The notes beneath the pieces are model-generated. The model did no database searches, had not been told where the DNA came from, and saw nothing but the letters and a program-made list of their open reading frames with translations. A stretch of DNA of 64,000 nucleotides from an uncultured Draconibacterium sp. (GTDB taxonomy: Bacteria; Bacteroidota; Bacteroidia; Bacteroidales; Prolixibacteraceae): positions 1,674,001 through 1,738,000 of the forward strand of contig NZ_OY782038.1 of assembly GCF_963677575.1 (NCBI RefSeq), written 5' to 3'. The translations under genes and the position numbers were made by a program. Every line of letters begins with the position of its first letter. Position 1 is the first letter of the stretch. Below are positions 1 to 8,138 of the stretch, piece by piece.

Positions 1-831
1 GAAGACATTTATGCTGGTATCGAATACATGATGGGCGAAGAAGAAACGAAGAAGTTTCGCGATTTTCTGATCAACGAAATGGGTGTCGACCAGGTTCGTT
101 TTCCCGAGTCGTCGTCGTTTGGTGTAAAACCCATCTCGAAAGACGGATCGGAGCGTTTAACACGTGCCGCTATTGAGTATGCCATCAATCGCAACCTACC
201 ATCGGTTACCATCGTTCATAAAGGAAACATTATGAAATTTACCGAGGGTGCTTTTAAAAACTGGAGCTACGATTTGGCAGAAAATGAATTTGGCGAGCAG
301 ACGTTTACCTGGCGGAAGTACGAAGCCCTGAAAAAGGACAAAGGCGAACTGGATGCCAAGAAAGCACTCGACGAAGCAAGAAAAGCCGGAAAAGTGATTG
401 TAAAAGATTGTATCACCGATGCCTTTTTACAAGAGTCGTTGTTGCACCCTTGGGATCATTCGGTAATTGCGACCATGAACCTGAACGGCGATTACGTGTC
501 GGATCAGCTGGCAGCAATGGTGGGCGGAATCGGAATTTCGCCGGGAGCGAATATTAACTACCAAAGTGGTTATGCCATTTTTGAGGCTACCCACGGAACA
601 GCACCGAATATTGCCGGAACAGGTAAAGCCAATCCGGGGTCATTGATCCTTTCGGCGGTTATGATGTTGGAATATATGGGATGGAATGAAGCAGCAGAAC
701 ACGTTTACGACGCCATGGAGCACGTATTTGCAAAACGTAAAGTAACAAGCGATCTGCATGCGCAAATGGAAGGAGCGACACTGCTAACGACTTCTGAATT
801 TGCCGATGCCATAATTCGAAATATGCATTAA
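1..831 (+). CDS. icd: NADP-dependent isocitrate dehydrogenase, C-terminal part (5' end outside window)
   Basis: Oxidative decarboxylation of isocitrate to 2-oxoglutarate in the TCA cycle, cytosolic. The frame is open from base 1, so the start lies upstream; 277 residues of a roughly 400-residue enzyme are visible. The segment follows E. coli Icd closely: EDIYAGIE at the edge, the VHKGNIMKFTEGAFK block, the MNLNGDYVSD block with its metal-binding aspartate, GGIGIAPGAN-like GGIGISPGAN, and FEATHGTAPNIAG of the cofactor region. The stop at 829-831 is 21 bases from gltA, so the two are probably co-transcribed. Identity is secure; NADP rather than NAD preference is inferred from similarity to the E. 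coli type. Confidence 0.95.
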   Translation, partial: EDIYAGIEYMMGEEETKKFRDFLINEMGVDQVRFPESSSFGVKPISKDGSERLTRAAIEYAINRNLPSVTIVHKGNIMKFTEGAFKNWSYDLAENEFGEQTFTWRKYEALKKDKGELDAKKALDEARKAGKVIVKDCITDAFLQESLLHPWDHSVIATMNLNGDYVSDQLAAMVGGIGISPGANINYQSGYAIFEATHGTAPNIAGTGKANPGSLILSAVMMLEYMGWNEAAEHVYDAMEHVFAKRKVTSDLHAQMEGATLLTTSEFADAIIRNMH

Positions 832-852
832 TTAAATCAATAACAATAACAG

Positions 853-2172
853 ATGGAATACATTAAGTACAGATTTTACCAGAAAGCGAATAAATGCGCT
901 AAGGAGTTCCAGAGACTCAAAAAAGATCATGCCGATGTGGTACTGGGTGAAGTAAAACTCGGGCAAGTATTAACAGGAATGAAAGGTATACCTCTTTTGG
1001 TTACCGACACATCAAAACTCGACCCCGAAGAAGGTATCCGTTTCAAAGGATACACCATTCCTGAGTTACAGCAAAAGCTGCCAAAAATAAATCCGGATGG
1101 CGAACCAATTCCTGAAGGACTGCTTTACCTGATGCTGATCGGTGAGATTCCAACACAGGAAGATGCCTTGAACCTGTCGAGAGACCTGGCAACACGTGCT
1201 CACGTGCCGCAACATACTTTCGATGTGATTGATTCGATGCCAAAAACATCAAAACCAATGACACAGTTCAGTGCTGCGATTCTATCGATGGCTACCGAGT
1301 CAACGTTCCAGAAAGCATACCGCGCCGGTGTAAATAAAAAATATTTCTGGGATGCCACTTACGAAGACGTAATGAACCTGATTGCACGTTTACCGCGTGT
1401 GGCAGCCTACATTTACCGTCGTCAGTTCTTTAACAGCGACCACATTGAGCCAAACCCACGTTTAGACTGGGCCGGAAACCTGGCACACATGATGGGTTAC
1501 GACTCGGAAGATATTCGTCGTTTGTTCCGCCTGTATATGATCATCCACGCCGACCACGAAGGTGGAAACGTATCGGCACACACAGCGCACCTGGTAGGTT
1601 CTGCTTTAAGTAATCCATATTACTGCTATTCGGCAGCTATGAACGGACTGGCCGGACCATTACACGGATTAGCTAACCAGGACGTTATTTTCTGGATTTT
1701 TGAAATGATAGAAGAACTGGATACCGACACACCTACCGACGAGCAGGTGGCTGAATATTGTAAAAAGACTTTAGAGAACGGTCGTGTAATTCCGGGTTAC
1801 GGACACGCTGTATTACGTAAAACCGACCCACGTTTTACCGCACAACAGGAATTTGCCAACAAGTATATCAAAGACGATAAAATGATTAACCTGGCTAACC
1901 AGTTGTACCGCGTAGTTCCTCCAATTCTGGGTTCTGTTGGAAAGATCAAAAATCCATGGCCAAACGTTGATGCTTACAGCGGATCGTTGCTGTACCACTA
2001 CGGAATTAAGGAATACACTTTCTATACCGTTATGTTTGGTGTATCGCGTGCATTAGGAGTACTGGCATCGTTGGTGAACGACCGTATTTACGGTATGCCG
2101 ATCGAGCGCCCAACTTCGCACCCGTTAAGCTGGTTTAAAGAACAAGCTGAAGGAAAAGGATCAGATTGCTAA
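853..2172 (+). CDS. gltA: Citrate (Si)-synthase, eukaryote-like type
   Basis: Condenses acetyl-CoA and oxaloacetate to citrate. At 439 residues it matches mitochondrial citrate synthase block for block rather than E. coli GltA: HADHEGGNVSAHT, GLAGPLHGLANQ, GYGHAVLRKTDPR and KNPWPNVDAYSG. The catalytic triad is intact as His271, His318 and Asp373. There is no mitochondrial-type presequence. This eukaryote-like family is known from Geobacteraceae and some Bacteroidota. It follows icd after a 21-base gap, and a strong hairpin with a T-run closes the transcript about 20 bases after the stop. Dimeric enzymes of this type lack the NADH-allosteric site of hexameric GltA, so regulation is probably unlike E. 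coli. Confidence 0.96.
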   Translation: MEYIKYRFYQKANKCAKEFQRLKKDHADVVLGEVKLGQVLTGMKGIPLLVTDTSKLDPEEGIRFKGYTIPELQQKLPKINPDGEPIPEGLLYLMLIGEIPTQEDALNLSRDLATRAHVPQHTFDVIDSMPKTSKPMTQFSAAILSMATESTFQKAYRAGVNKKYFWDATYEDVMNLIARLPRVAAYIYRRQFFNSDHIEPNPRLDWAGNLAHMMGYDSEDIRRLFRLYMIIHADHEGGNVSAHTAHLVGSALSNPYYCYSAAMNGLAGPLHGLANQDVIFWIFEMIEELDTDTPTDEQVAEYCKKTLENGRVIPGYGHAVLRKTDPRFTAQQEFANKYIKDDKMINLANQLYRVVPPILGSVGKIKNPWPNVDAYSGSLLYHYGIKEYTFYTVMFGVSRALGVLASLVNDRIYGMPIERPTSHPLSWFKEQAEGKGSDC

Positions 2173-2193
2173 GATTTGCAACGAGATATAAAG

Positions 2194-2219
2194 AAAGCCG
2201 GTTTTGCCGGCTTTTTTTG
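2194..2219 (+). terminator. Rho-independent terminator after gltA
   Basis: An 8-bp perfect stem (AAAGCCGG/CCGGCTTT) with a five-base loop is followed by a run of T. It ends the icd-gltA transcript just before the convergent minus-strand operon. Confidence 0.9.
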
Positions 2220-2240
2220 TATCAAGTTATAGAGAAATGG

Positions 2241-4706
2241 CTAGAGATCTAGTTTAAGCTGATTCTCATCCTCTTCATTCTTTCTATTTACTTTCTGGAT
2301 TTCAATGTTTCGAGTTTTAAAAGTTATTTTATATTCCTCTTTGGAATTTATGGAAATCCGTTCGATTCTTTTTTTTGTTGACGAGTCAATTAATGCGGGT
2401 ACATACGGAACTGATAGAGTACTATCTTTACTTGAAAAAGAACTTTCTTTATGGCTAGGTATAAAACTTTCTTTGTCTTCTTCATTTGATACGTTTTCGA
2501 GAGCAATGACATTATCTTTCATATCCTGATTTTTAACTTCAATTAAAGATTCTTCTTTTGTTTCGATAAGAAATACACTTTCATCAAAACCTCCTCTTTT
2601 TTCTTTCTTTTTATCAGCTATTCTCGAAATCTCATCTATAGTTATATCAAAAATATTGGCAGCCCCCCTCAATAATTCATATATATCTGCTAGCTCTTCG
2701 ATAATATGGTCGGTATCATTTTCCCAAAAACATTCATACGCCTCTTCAATTAGCTTTTGCTTAATTAATTCTAATGTTTGAAATGAGTTAATTTTAATTG
2801 CTTTTACATGCTCCCCTTTAGATTTTATTAATATAGGGATTTTGTCTCTTACTAACTTATAGAAGTCTTGTTTAGGATATTCCGGAGCAAAGATATCTCG
2901 AGGTTTTACAATTGCGCCACATTTTTTTAATATATAATAAGGATGAGATAATATACTACCTTCTAATTCAATTGGCACATTATTACTTTTTGAAAAAGCT
3001 CCTATTTCTTCTAAAATATCTCTATCTCTTAGTAAGCTAGGCCTAAGCTTTAGCTGTATTGTAATTTTCCCCTTTGATTGATTATCCAATAGTCTATTTT
3101 TGATGTTTTCAAAATCATCTTGTGTAGAAATAATAATTTTTTTCTCTGCAAAAATGATTTCTGAAAACTTTTCACTAGACTCTGGAATTTCTTCAGTAGT
3201 ATAAAACCATGGTAGAATCTCCGAATATCCTGTCTCTGGAAATACACCAACAAAATACATTACCGTTACAGGCATATCTAGATAAGAAGCCAATTTTTCA
3301 TTATAATAAGATATTTTTTCAATCTCGTTAATAGTTAATGAATCCCGCCAATCATACTTATCATTAGATTTTTTTGAAATCCAACCTCCTGTTTCATCAA
3401 TGTCTAGATATTCTGTTTTACATCGAATTTTCCTCCTAATCTTTTTATTACTAGAATTGTATTCAAAAGAATCATGTGGATGGTAATATAGGCCATCTAC
3501 TATACCCCATGTCGAATCAATCCTTGTTCTAGGCAATTTGGGTTTTGAATATGCCAAAGCACAAGATTTCGAAATAATAAAGCGATGGAGTAAGAAACAT
3601 ATGTTATCTAAATCAACACCTTGTTTTTCAAGATTGGCTGTATTTTCATGAAGAAACTTCTTTACATCGTCGACTTTAAATAATGTTTCCGTTCTAGGAA
3701 GTAAAAACGTGTGTTTTAAGTTATTTATTAAATCAATTCTAATAACTATTGGAGAAGACAATAACCATTCTAAATCGTCAATAAGGTTTTGACAAAAATT
3801 TTTGTTTAATATTTTTTCTAAATTGTCTTTATTTTCAATAATGTAGACTTCACCAGTCGGTAAATCTATTTGGTTAAAAGTCTTTACACAATCGACTTTC
3901 TTCCAACTTTTTGTTGATTCATAAATAGTCTTTAATATGTTGAGTTTTCTATTTCCTCTTTTTGTTAGTTTTCCCTTAATTTTCCAAATTGAACCAGGTT
4001 CTTCATCATTATCTACCGTGTTTTCTATATCTTTTTGAACTACCCATATTCGCAAACCATCCCATACCCATTCATAATGAATTCGCTCATTCTGTTCTAA
4101 AGAGGCTATTCCCTTTAAGACATTAATTAATTCAAGCTTATTTCTACAACTATACTTTAAATCCTGATAATCAGTTCCTTTTACTGTAAAATGATTACTT
4201 TCCTTAACTGTAGTCTCGTTATTCAGGATTTCATAATACCATTTATTTTTAGATTTGGATAATCGTCTTTCATTTGAAAGATGACCTAATAACTTGGGGA
4301 CAATATATATTTGGATGATTACAGAAAAGTGATTTTCAGAATTTTCTTTTAATAGGGGATAATTTTGTGTCCACAATTTTAATATTTCTTCTTTTATTTC
4401 ATGTGGTTCTATATTACCCCGGCTACTCTCATAATAACCTCTTTGTTCAAAATCTTCGTTTGAGGCAGATGAGCGTAAAATAACATTTTTGTTAGCTAAA
4501 TAATGATTTATTTGAAGAACGACATCATCAAGAATTTCAATTGCATCTTTTGATTTTTTTTTCCATAATTCGAATAACGCAGAATTTAGTATTACATATT
4601 TAGGCAATAATTCACGCTTTATTCCATAAAATCCAATTGATTTATTGCCAACTTCAGATTCATTTCTTTGCTCAGTTTCAAACGTTATGTATTTATTGTA
4701 GTCCAT
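2241..4706 (-). CDS. Double ATP-grasp (PPDK-like) and MazG-like NTP pyrophosphohydrolase fusion protein
   Basis: An 821-residue cytoplasmic protein. Residues 20-225 resemble the PEP synthase/PPDK nucleotide-binding half: RSSASNED at 78-85 and EWVWDG at 212-217. Residues about 300-500 look like a second, degenerate copy (IRIDLIN near 322, STWGIVDGLYYHPHD at 398-412). Residues 583-600 (GSILSH with His588) recall the phosphohistidine motif of PEP-utilising enzymes, weakly. Residues 615-716 are a MazG-like all-alpha domain of the COG4997 kind: KLVRDKIP, KLIEEAYE with metal-binding glutamates 654/655/658, EELAD at 670-674, KRGGF at 703-707. A charged Ser/Glu/Lys-rich tail follows. The start codon overlaps the preceding stop (TAATG). 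The gene is much more AT-rich than gltA next door. Function is unknown; small-molecule phosphotransfer coupled to nucleotide cleanup is an inference. Confidence 0.8.
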   Translation of the reverse strand: MDYNKYITFETEQRNESEVGNKSIGFYGIKRELLPKYVILNSALFELWKKKSKDAIEILDDVVLQINHYLANKNVILRSSASNEDFEQRGYYESSRGNIEPHEIKEEILKLWTQNYPLLKENSENHFSVIIQIYIVPKLLGHLSNERRLSKSKNKWYYEILNNETTVKESNHFTVKGTDYQDLKYSCRNKLELINVLKGIASLEQNERIHYEWVWDGLRIWVVQKDIENTVDNDEEPGSIWKIKGKLTKRGNRKLNILKTIYESTKSWKKVDCVKTFNQIDLPTGEVYIIENKDNLEKILNKNFCQNLIDDLEWLLSSPIVIRIDLINNLKHTFLLPRTETLFKVDDVKKFLHENTANLEKQGVDLDNICFLLHRFIISKSCALAYSKPKLPRTRIDSTWGIVDGLYYHPHDSFEYNSSNKKIRRKIRCKTEYLDIDETGGWISKKSNDKYDWRDSLTINEIEKISYYNEKLASYLDMPVTVMYFVGVFPETGYSEILPWFYTTEEIPESSEKFSEIIFAEKKIIISTQDDFENIKNRLLDNQSKGKITIQLKLRPSLLRDRDILEEIGAFSKSNNVPIELEGSILSHPYYILKKCGAIVKPRDIFAPEYPKQDFYKLVRDKIPILIKSKGEHVKAIKINSFQTLELIKQKLIEEAYECFWENDTDHIIEELADIYELLRGAANIFDITIDEISRIADKKKEKRGGFDESVFLIETKEESLIEVKNQDMKDNVIALENVSNEEDKESFIPSHKESSFSSKDSTLSVPYVPALIDSSTKKRIERISINSKEEYKITFKTRNIEIQKVNRKNEEDENQLKLDL

Positions 4707-5263
4707 TAATTCCTTTTTGATGAACTACCACCAAATATAACCTGAGCAATTTCTGTCAATTTACCAATTGCATTATCTGAAAAATATCCCGCTAAAAATC
4801 CAATGCCAAATGATTTACATGGTGTATAACTATGCCCAACCTCAGAATTAAAAATATCAACATTCAGCAAAACAACTATTAATAGAGCAACCGTTGCAGA
4901 TAAATATGGCGTTAGAGTTCTCCATAAATGTCTATCAATATTCCATGTACATTTTGCAACACCATGTACTAGCCATTTCATAGAGAAAATTGTCCCCCCC
5001 ATTAGTCCACCAAAAATACTGTAACCATAGGGTTCCAGATTTTTGATATTACAGGGTGAAGAAAAAAAACAATTATTAAAGTAAAGCCCCCATAAAATAG
5101 TAAGAAGAAATGATGTCGCTAGAAGAATTATTAGATATCTCTTTTCTTTTTCTATCTCTACTAATGCCTCCTTTTCGTATCTACTTTTCCATTCTCCTTT
5201 CTTTCTACTGTCTGTCAAATCTGATAGGAAACTTTCGTTAGGTTTGGACGAAGAGCTGTTCAT
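4706..5263 (-). CDS. Small multi-spanning membrane protein of unknown function
   Basis: This 185-residue protein has no signal peptide. A charged cytoplasmic N-terminus (1-41) precedes a clear helix at 42-62, a Gly-rich hydrophobic stretch at 80-98, a strong helix at 117-137 and a weaker one near 150-162, so three or four membrane spans are likely. I recognise no family. Its start lies 26 bases inside the HIT gene and its stop overlaps the start of the ATP-grasp/MazG gene by one base, so all three products are probably made in fixed ratio. In such a cassette it could anchor or gate the other two, which is inference only. Confidence 0.75.
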   Translation of the reverse strand: MNSSSSKPNESFLSDLTDSRKKGEWKSRYEKEALVEIEKEKRYLIILLATSFLLTILWGLYFNNCFFSSPCNIKNLEPYGYSIFGGLMGGTIFSMKWLVHGVAKCTWNIDRHLWRTLTPYLSATVALLIVVLLNVDIFNSEVGHSYTPCKSFGIGFLAGYFSDNAIGKLTEIAQVIFGGSSSKRN

Positions 5264-5873
5264 TTATTTCTATAGTTTGGTGTTTAAATCTGTTTATGGT
5301 TTTAACTACATTTTCCTCAAAAGGATATTTTTTCCAGTCAAACTTATGTGGCATACCTACTGATTCTGCTATGCCTTTTCTTATTAATTGGCTCTCTGCA
5401 AAAGGTGGTATTCCTACAAAATAATTACTGGAATCATTAATAAGATAATAATTGGTTTTATAGGTAGATAACTCTTTTAACGAAAATATTTTCTTCCAAA
5501 GCAGTTCTCTTTTGTAAAAAGAATCTATGATATGCTTTGCATTAATTTTAATGGGTACAAAATGGATATGAGCATAGTCGACACCACATCCAATTTTAGT
5601 ATTAAGTTCACCTGCCCCATTTTCAAATACTACAACATCACTATTATATTCCTTCTTTATAATATTTATTATTTGAACACTAACCTCCTGTGCCTCAATC
5701 AAGAGTTCTTGACTCATATATGCAAATGAGATAAAATGAGTCTTAGGAATCATCAAAAGCCATCCCTCAACAATAGAACCGATACTTGGAATTACTTTAA
5801 AATGTTCACTCTCAAATAATGGCTTATTGCATATATTATTAATATCTTGAAATTTTTTGTTACAAATAATCAT
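5238..5873 (-). CDS. HIT-family nucleotide hydrolase/transferase
   Basis: A 211-residue cytoplasmic protein and first gene of a three-gene operon. Residues 1-110 carry the histidine-triad fold: an N-terminal Cys-rich segment, GWLLMIPKTHFISF around 37-50, and the signature DYAHIHFVP at 99-107. In the HxHxH motif the first His is Tyr100, whereas the nucleophilic middle His102 and His104 are kept, so catalysis is plausible. HIT enzymes act on dinucleoside polyphosphates or nucleotidyl conjugates; the substrate here is unknown. The C-terminal hundred residues are not recognised. A TATTTTTG -7-like box lies on the minus strand at 5917-5924, without a convincing -33 box. Confidence 0.85.
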   Translation of the reverse strand: MIICNKKFQDINNICNKPLFESEHFKVIPSIGSIVEGWLLMIPKTHFISFAYMSQELLIEAQEVSVQIINIIKKEYNSDVVVFENGAGELNTKIGCGVDYAHIHFVPIKINAKHIIDSFYKRELLWKKIFSLKELSTYKTNYYLINDSSNYFVGIPPFAESQLIRKGIAESVGMPHKFDWKKYPFEENVVKTINRFKHQTIEINEQLFVQT

Positions 5874-6058
5874 TTCAATTTTTTATACGAATTTAAAAAA
5901 AGAAAGCTTCACTATGCAAAAATAATTTGATTTAACCAAAAGCATATTAAAAGCCACAAGTTTTATTAAATTTTGTTGTTAACAACATTGCTTGTTCATA
6001 AAAATCTAGTCATAAATATGGATGGGGAAAATAACATGAGGAGGTTGTTCTTGTTAAC

Positions 6059-6300
6059 TCAGGGCACGATCTCAATGGTTTAACTATTTGGTGGCTTAAA
6101 TGTACTTATCTTATGTTTAAAAAGCAAAACCAAACAAAATCCGGCGGATTAGGTGGCTTGCTCGTCCTCCGTTTTTAAAAGGAGATTGCTTCTCCCGATT
6201 CGTTTCACTAATCGGTATCGCAATGACACATTTATTATTAGTGTAAGGCAGCGGACAGTAATGAATCGTGCCGGGATGAATTAGCTCATTGTCCGCTGCC
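6059..6300. repeat. Dispersed intergenic repeat, copy A, with terminal hairpin
   Basis: This stretch is about 80 percent similar to 9009-9217, in the same orientation. It ends in an inverted pair, GGCAGCGGACA at 6247-6257 and TGTCCGCTGCC at 6290-6300. Just after it (about 6321-6353) lies GTCATTGCGAGCGAGG...AAGCAATC, a kind of palindromic repeat seen between genes in many bacteria. The whole gene-free stretch 5874-6722 consists of the HIT-operon leader, this repeat and the 21-bp array; I see no gene in it. Confidence 0.75.
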
Positions 6301-6400
6301 CTATTCTACTTCTTCACCTCGTCATTGCGAGCGAGGAACGAGAGAAGCAATCTTGCCAATCCCCCGTCAACAAAGGAATTCAGCCCCTGTCGGTGCAAAT

Positions 6401-6653
6401 CCCCTTGGATAGAACGATAATTACCAAGGTAATAAGGATAATTCCCTTGGGGATGATAGATATTCCCTAAGTAATCAGAGCTATCCTTTAGGGAATCTCT
6501 ATGATTCCCTTGGGTAGAAGAACAATTACCTGCGGTAAAACGATTATTCCCTTGGGGATAATAGATATTTCCTAAGTAATCAGAGTTATCCCTTAGGGAA
6601 TATCTATGGTTTCCTTGGGTAAATGAGCAATTACCTGGGGTAGACCATCGGGA
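6401..6653. repeat. Twelve-unit phased array of short palindromes, 21-bp period
   Basis: Twelve variants of a CCCTTGGG-like palindrome begin at 6402, 6423, 6444, 6465, 6486, 6507, 6528, 6549, 6570, about 6591, 6612 and 6633, i.e. every 21 bases. Two larger units of 105 bases (five short units each, 6444-6548 and 6549-6653) are near copies of one another. The frame starting at 6401 reads as heptads of the form x-L-G-x-x-x-x, but stop codons recur at the fourth position, so it is not an open gene. The period equals two helical turns. Confidence 0.85.
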
Positions 6654-6722
6654 ACGTCGGGGGCTTGAGATTTCACCTCTCCGGGATTAACTACTTACTT
6701 TCTACTAACCTGAGTTCTACTA

Positions 6723-7382
6723 CTATTTCCCATTTAGAGTTGCATTAAAAACAATACCAAAGTTGTTGCTATTAAGCTTTTCGTCTATTTCAACATTTGG
6801 ATTACTATGCACTTTTGTTTTATGATAGTAGGCTGCAAGACCTATTCCCCATCTACGGGCTATCCACCATTCTTTTCCTGCTTTTAACTGAAAACACAAT
6901 CCTCCTTCACTTGATGCACTGTCATTATCACCCTCTTCAGAAACCGAGAATCCACCATATCCCAACGATGATGACAGAAAAATATTAATTGGAGTATAGT
7001 ATGTCAAACCTCCTCCTATCATAATTTCAGATAATTCCGTATTCTCTGCTATTACACTGCTATTCCCAAAACTTTCGTCATAAACTTTTGGCTCTAAAAG
7101 CCCATGATTTAACCATGTAACATGAAGAATAAGGTTCTCGGTCAGCGTTCCTCCAATTTTAAGATCCATAACACCACCAATTCCTTTAACTTTAGTATTG
7201 CCATAATTGTCCGACATATCAACGTTGCCACTGTACACTCCTCCGGCCCATGATAAATAAAATCCTCTATGCCTCCTGCCCCGGTTAGTATTATCTGATT
7301 GAAAGTTTTGAGAATATACCTGTCCCCCCAATAGTACTATAAGTCCGGTCAGCACAAGTTTCTTAACACAAATTGCATGCAT
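6723..7382 (-). CDS. Outer-membrane beta-barrel protein, 219 residues
   Basis: A signal peptide of about 25 residues ends in VYSQ, followed by an Asn/Arg-rich linker and alternating hydrophobic/aromatic strands with a Gly-rich spacing (MIGGGLTYY, LGYGGFSV, WGIGLAAYYHK) typical of small OmpW/OmpX-like barrels. The mature protein would form roughly eight strands in the outer membrane. It is the last gene of a minus-strand trio (TlpA-like, lipoprotein, barrel) with gaps of 109 and 59 bases. No substrate can be read from the sequence. Confidence 0.7.
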   Translation of the reverse strand: MHAICVKKLVLTGLIVLLGGQVYSQNFQSDNTNRGRRHRGFYLSWAGGVYSGNVDMSDNYGNTKVKGIGGVMDLKIGGTLTENLILHVTWLNHGLLEPKVYDESFGNSSVIAENTELSEIMIGGGLTYYTPINIFLSSSLGYGGFSVSEEGDNDSASSEGGLCFQLKAGKEWWIARRWGIGLAAYYHKTKVHSNPNVEIDEKLNSNNFGIVFNATLNGK

Positions 7383-7441
7383 AAATGATATATTTTAACA
7401 GAAGTATTTTAAAAAATATAACTTGTAGCTATAAAAGCATT

Positions 7442-8029
7442 TTAAGTATGGTCTGTATATCGTTTATATTTAGAAGTGATCCGGGTAACTACCCACCCAT
7501 CAATAGTGTAAAGCTTCCGCAGGGTAACAAGCGTAATGGTATCATTTTCATCCACATCGATTGATTCGAAGCTAATTAAAGCACTTGACTCATTGATGTA
7601 TGGTTCTCCCAATATGATAGTGGAGTTATTATCTTCAAACTGACAGCTCCCCCCAATAAGTTTCATAGCATACATTATAAAATAAGTATCATGATAACGG
7701 GCTGTATCGCTTACTTCTTCACCTCGGTACGATACGTGCGCAACCGGCCATTTTTCATTAAATATGTGTTTACCGGGTTCTGCTATTCTATCTTTTGCGA
7801 TAATTTTTATCTCTAAACCGGCTTTTTGTATTTCGGGGTTTTCATTGGGCAGATCGGTGGAATAAATTCCATCCATATTCAGGTCGACAGCATCGTCGGA
7901 ATAAGAAGACAGCAGTTCATATTTTCCATTATACTGCAACTTTAACTGTTCGTAGTTATCATGCCAATCTGATTTGTTGCAACTACTGAGTGCCAGTAGA
8001 GAAATAATGATCCATGTAAATCTTTTCAT
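7442..8029 (-). CDS. Hypothetical lipoprotein, 195 residues
   Basis: The N-terminus is a lipoprotein signal with lipobox LSSC (Cys16). The mature part is mixed alpha/beta with a Ca-site-like DLNMDGIYSTDLP segment around residues 50-62 and no family I recognise. Such short exported lipoproteins in Bacteroidota usually sit on the periplasmic or outer face of the outer membrane. It lies between a TlpA-like protein and an outer-membrane barrel, suggesting a shared envelope role. Confidence 0.7.
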   Translation of the reverse strand: MKRFTWIIISLLALSSCNKSDWHDNYEQLKLQYNGKYELLSSYSDDAVDLNMDGIYSTDLPNENPEIQKAGLEIKIIAKDRIAEPGKHIFNEKWPVAHVSYRGEEVSDTARYHDTYFIMYAMKLIGGSCQFEDNNSTIILGEPYINESSALISFESIDVDENDTITLVTLRKLYTIDGWVVTRITSKYKRYTDHT

Positions 8030-8138
8030 TGTGCGGTGTTTTGAGTTTTATGTATTGGTTTTATGGCAACTTGCAAGTGGTTGTTGCGGTTCTGATTATT
8101 CGGATCTGCCAGTTAAGCAGAAGCCGGTTTCTAATTTT

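Noticed and set aside
6401..6653. CRISPR array
   Set aside because: Units are 21 bases without separate spacers, and no cas gene is in the window.
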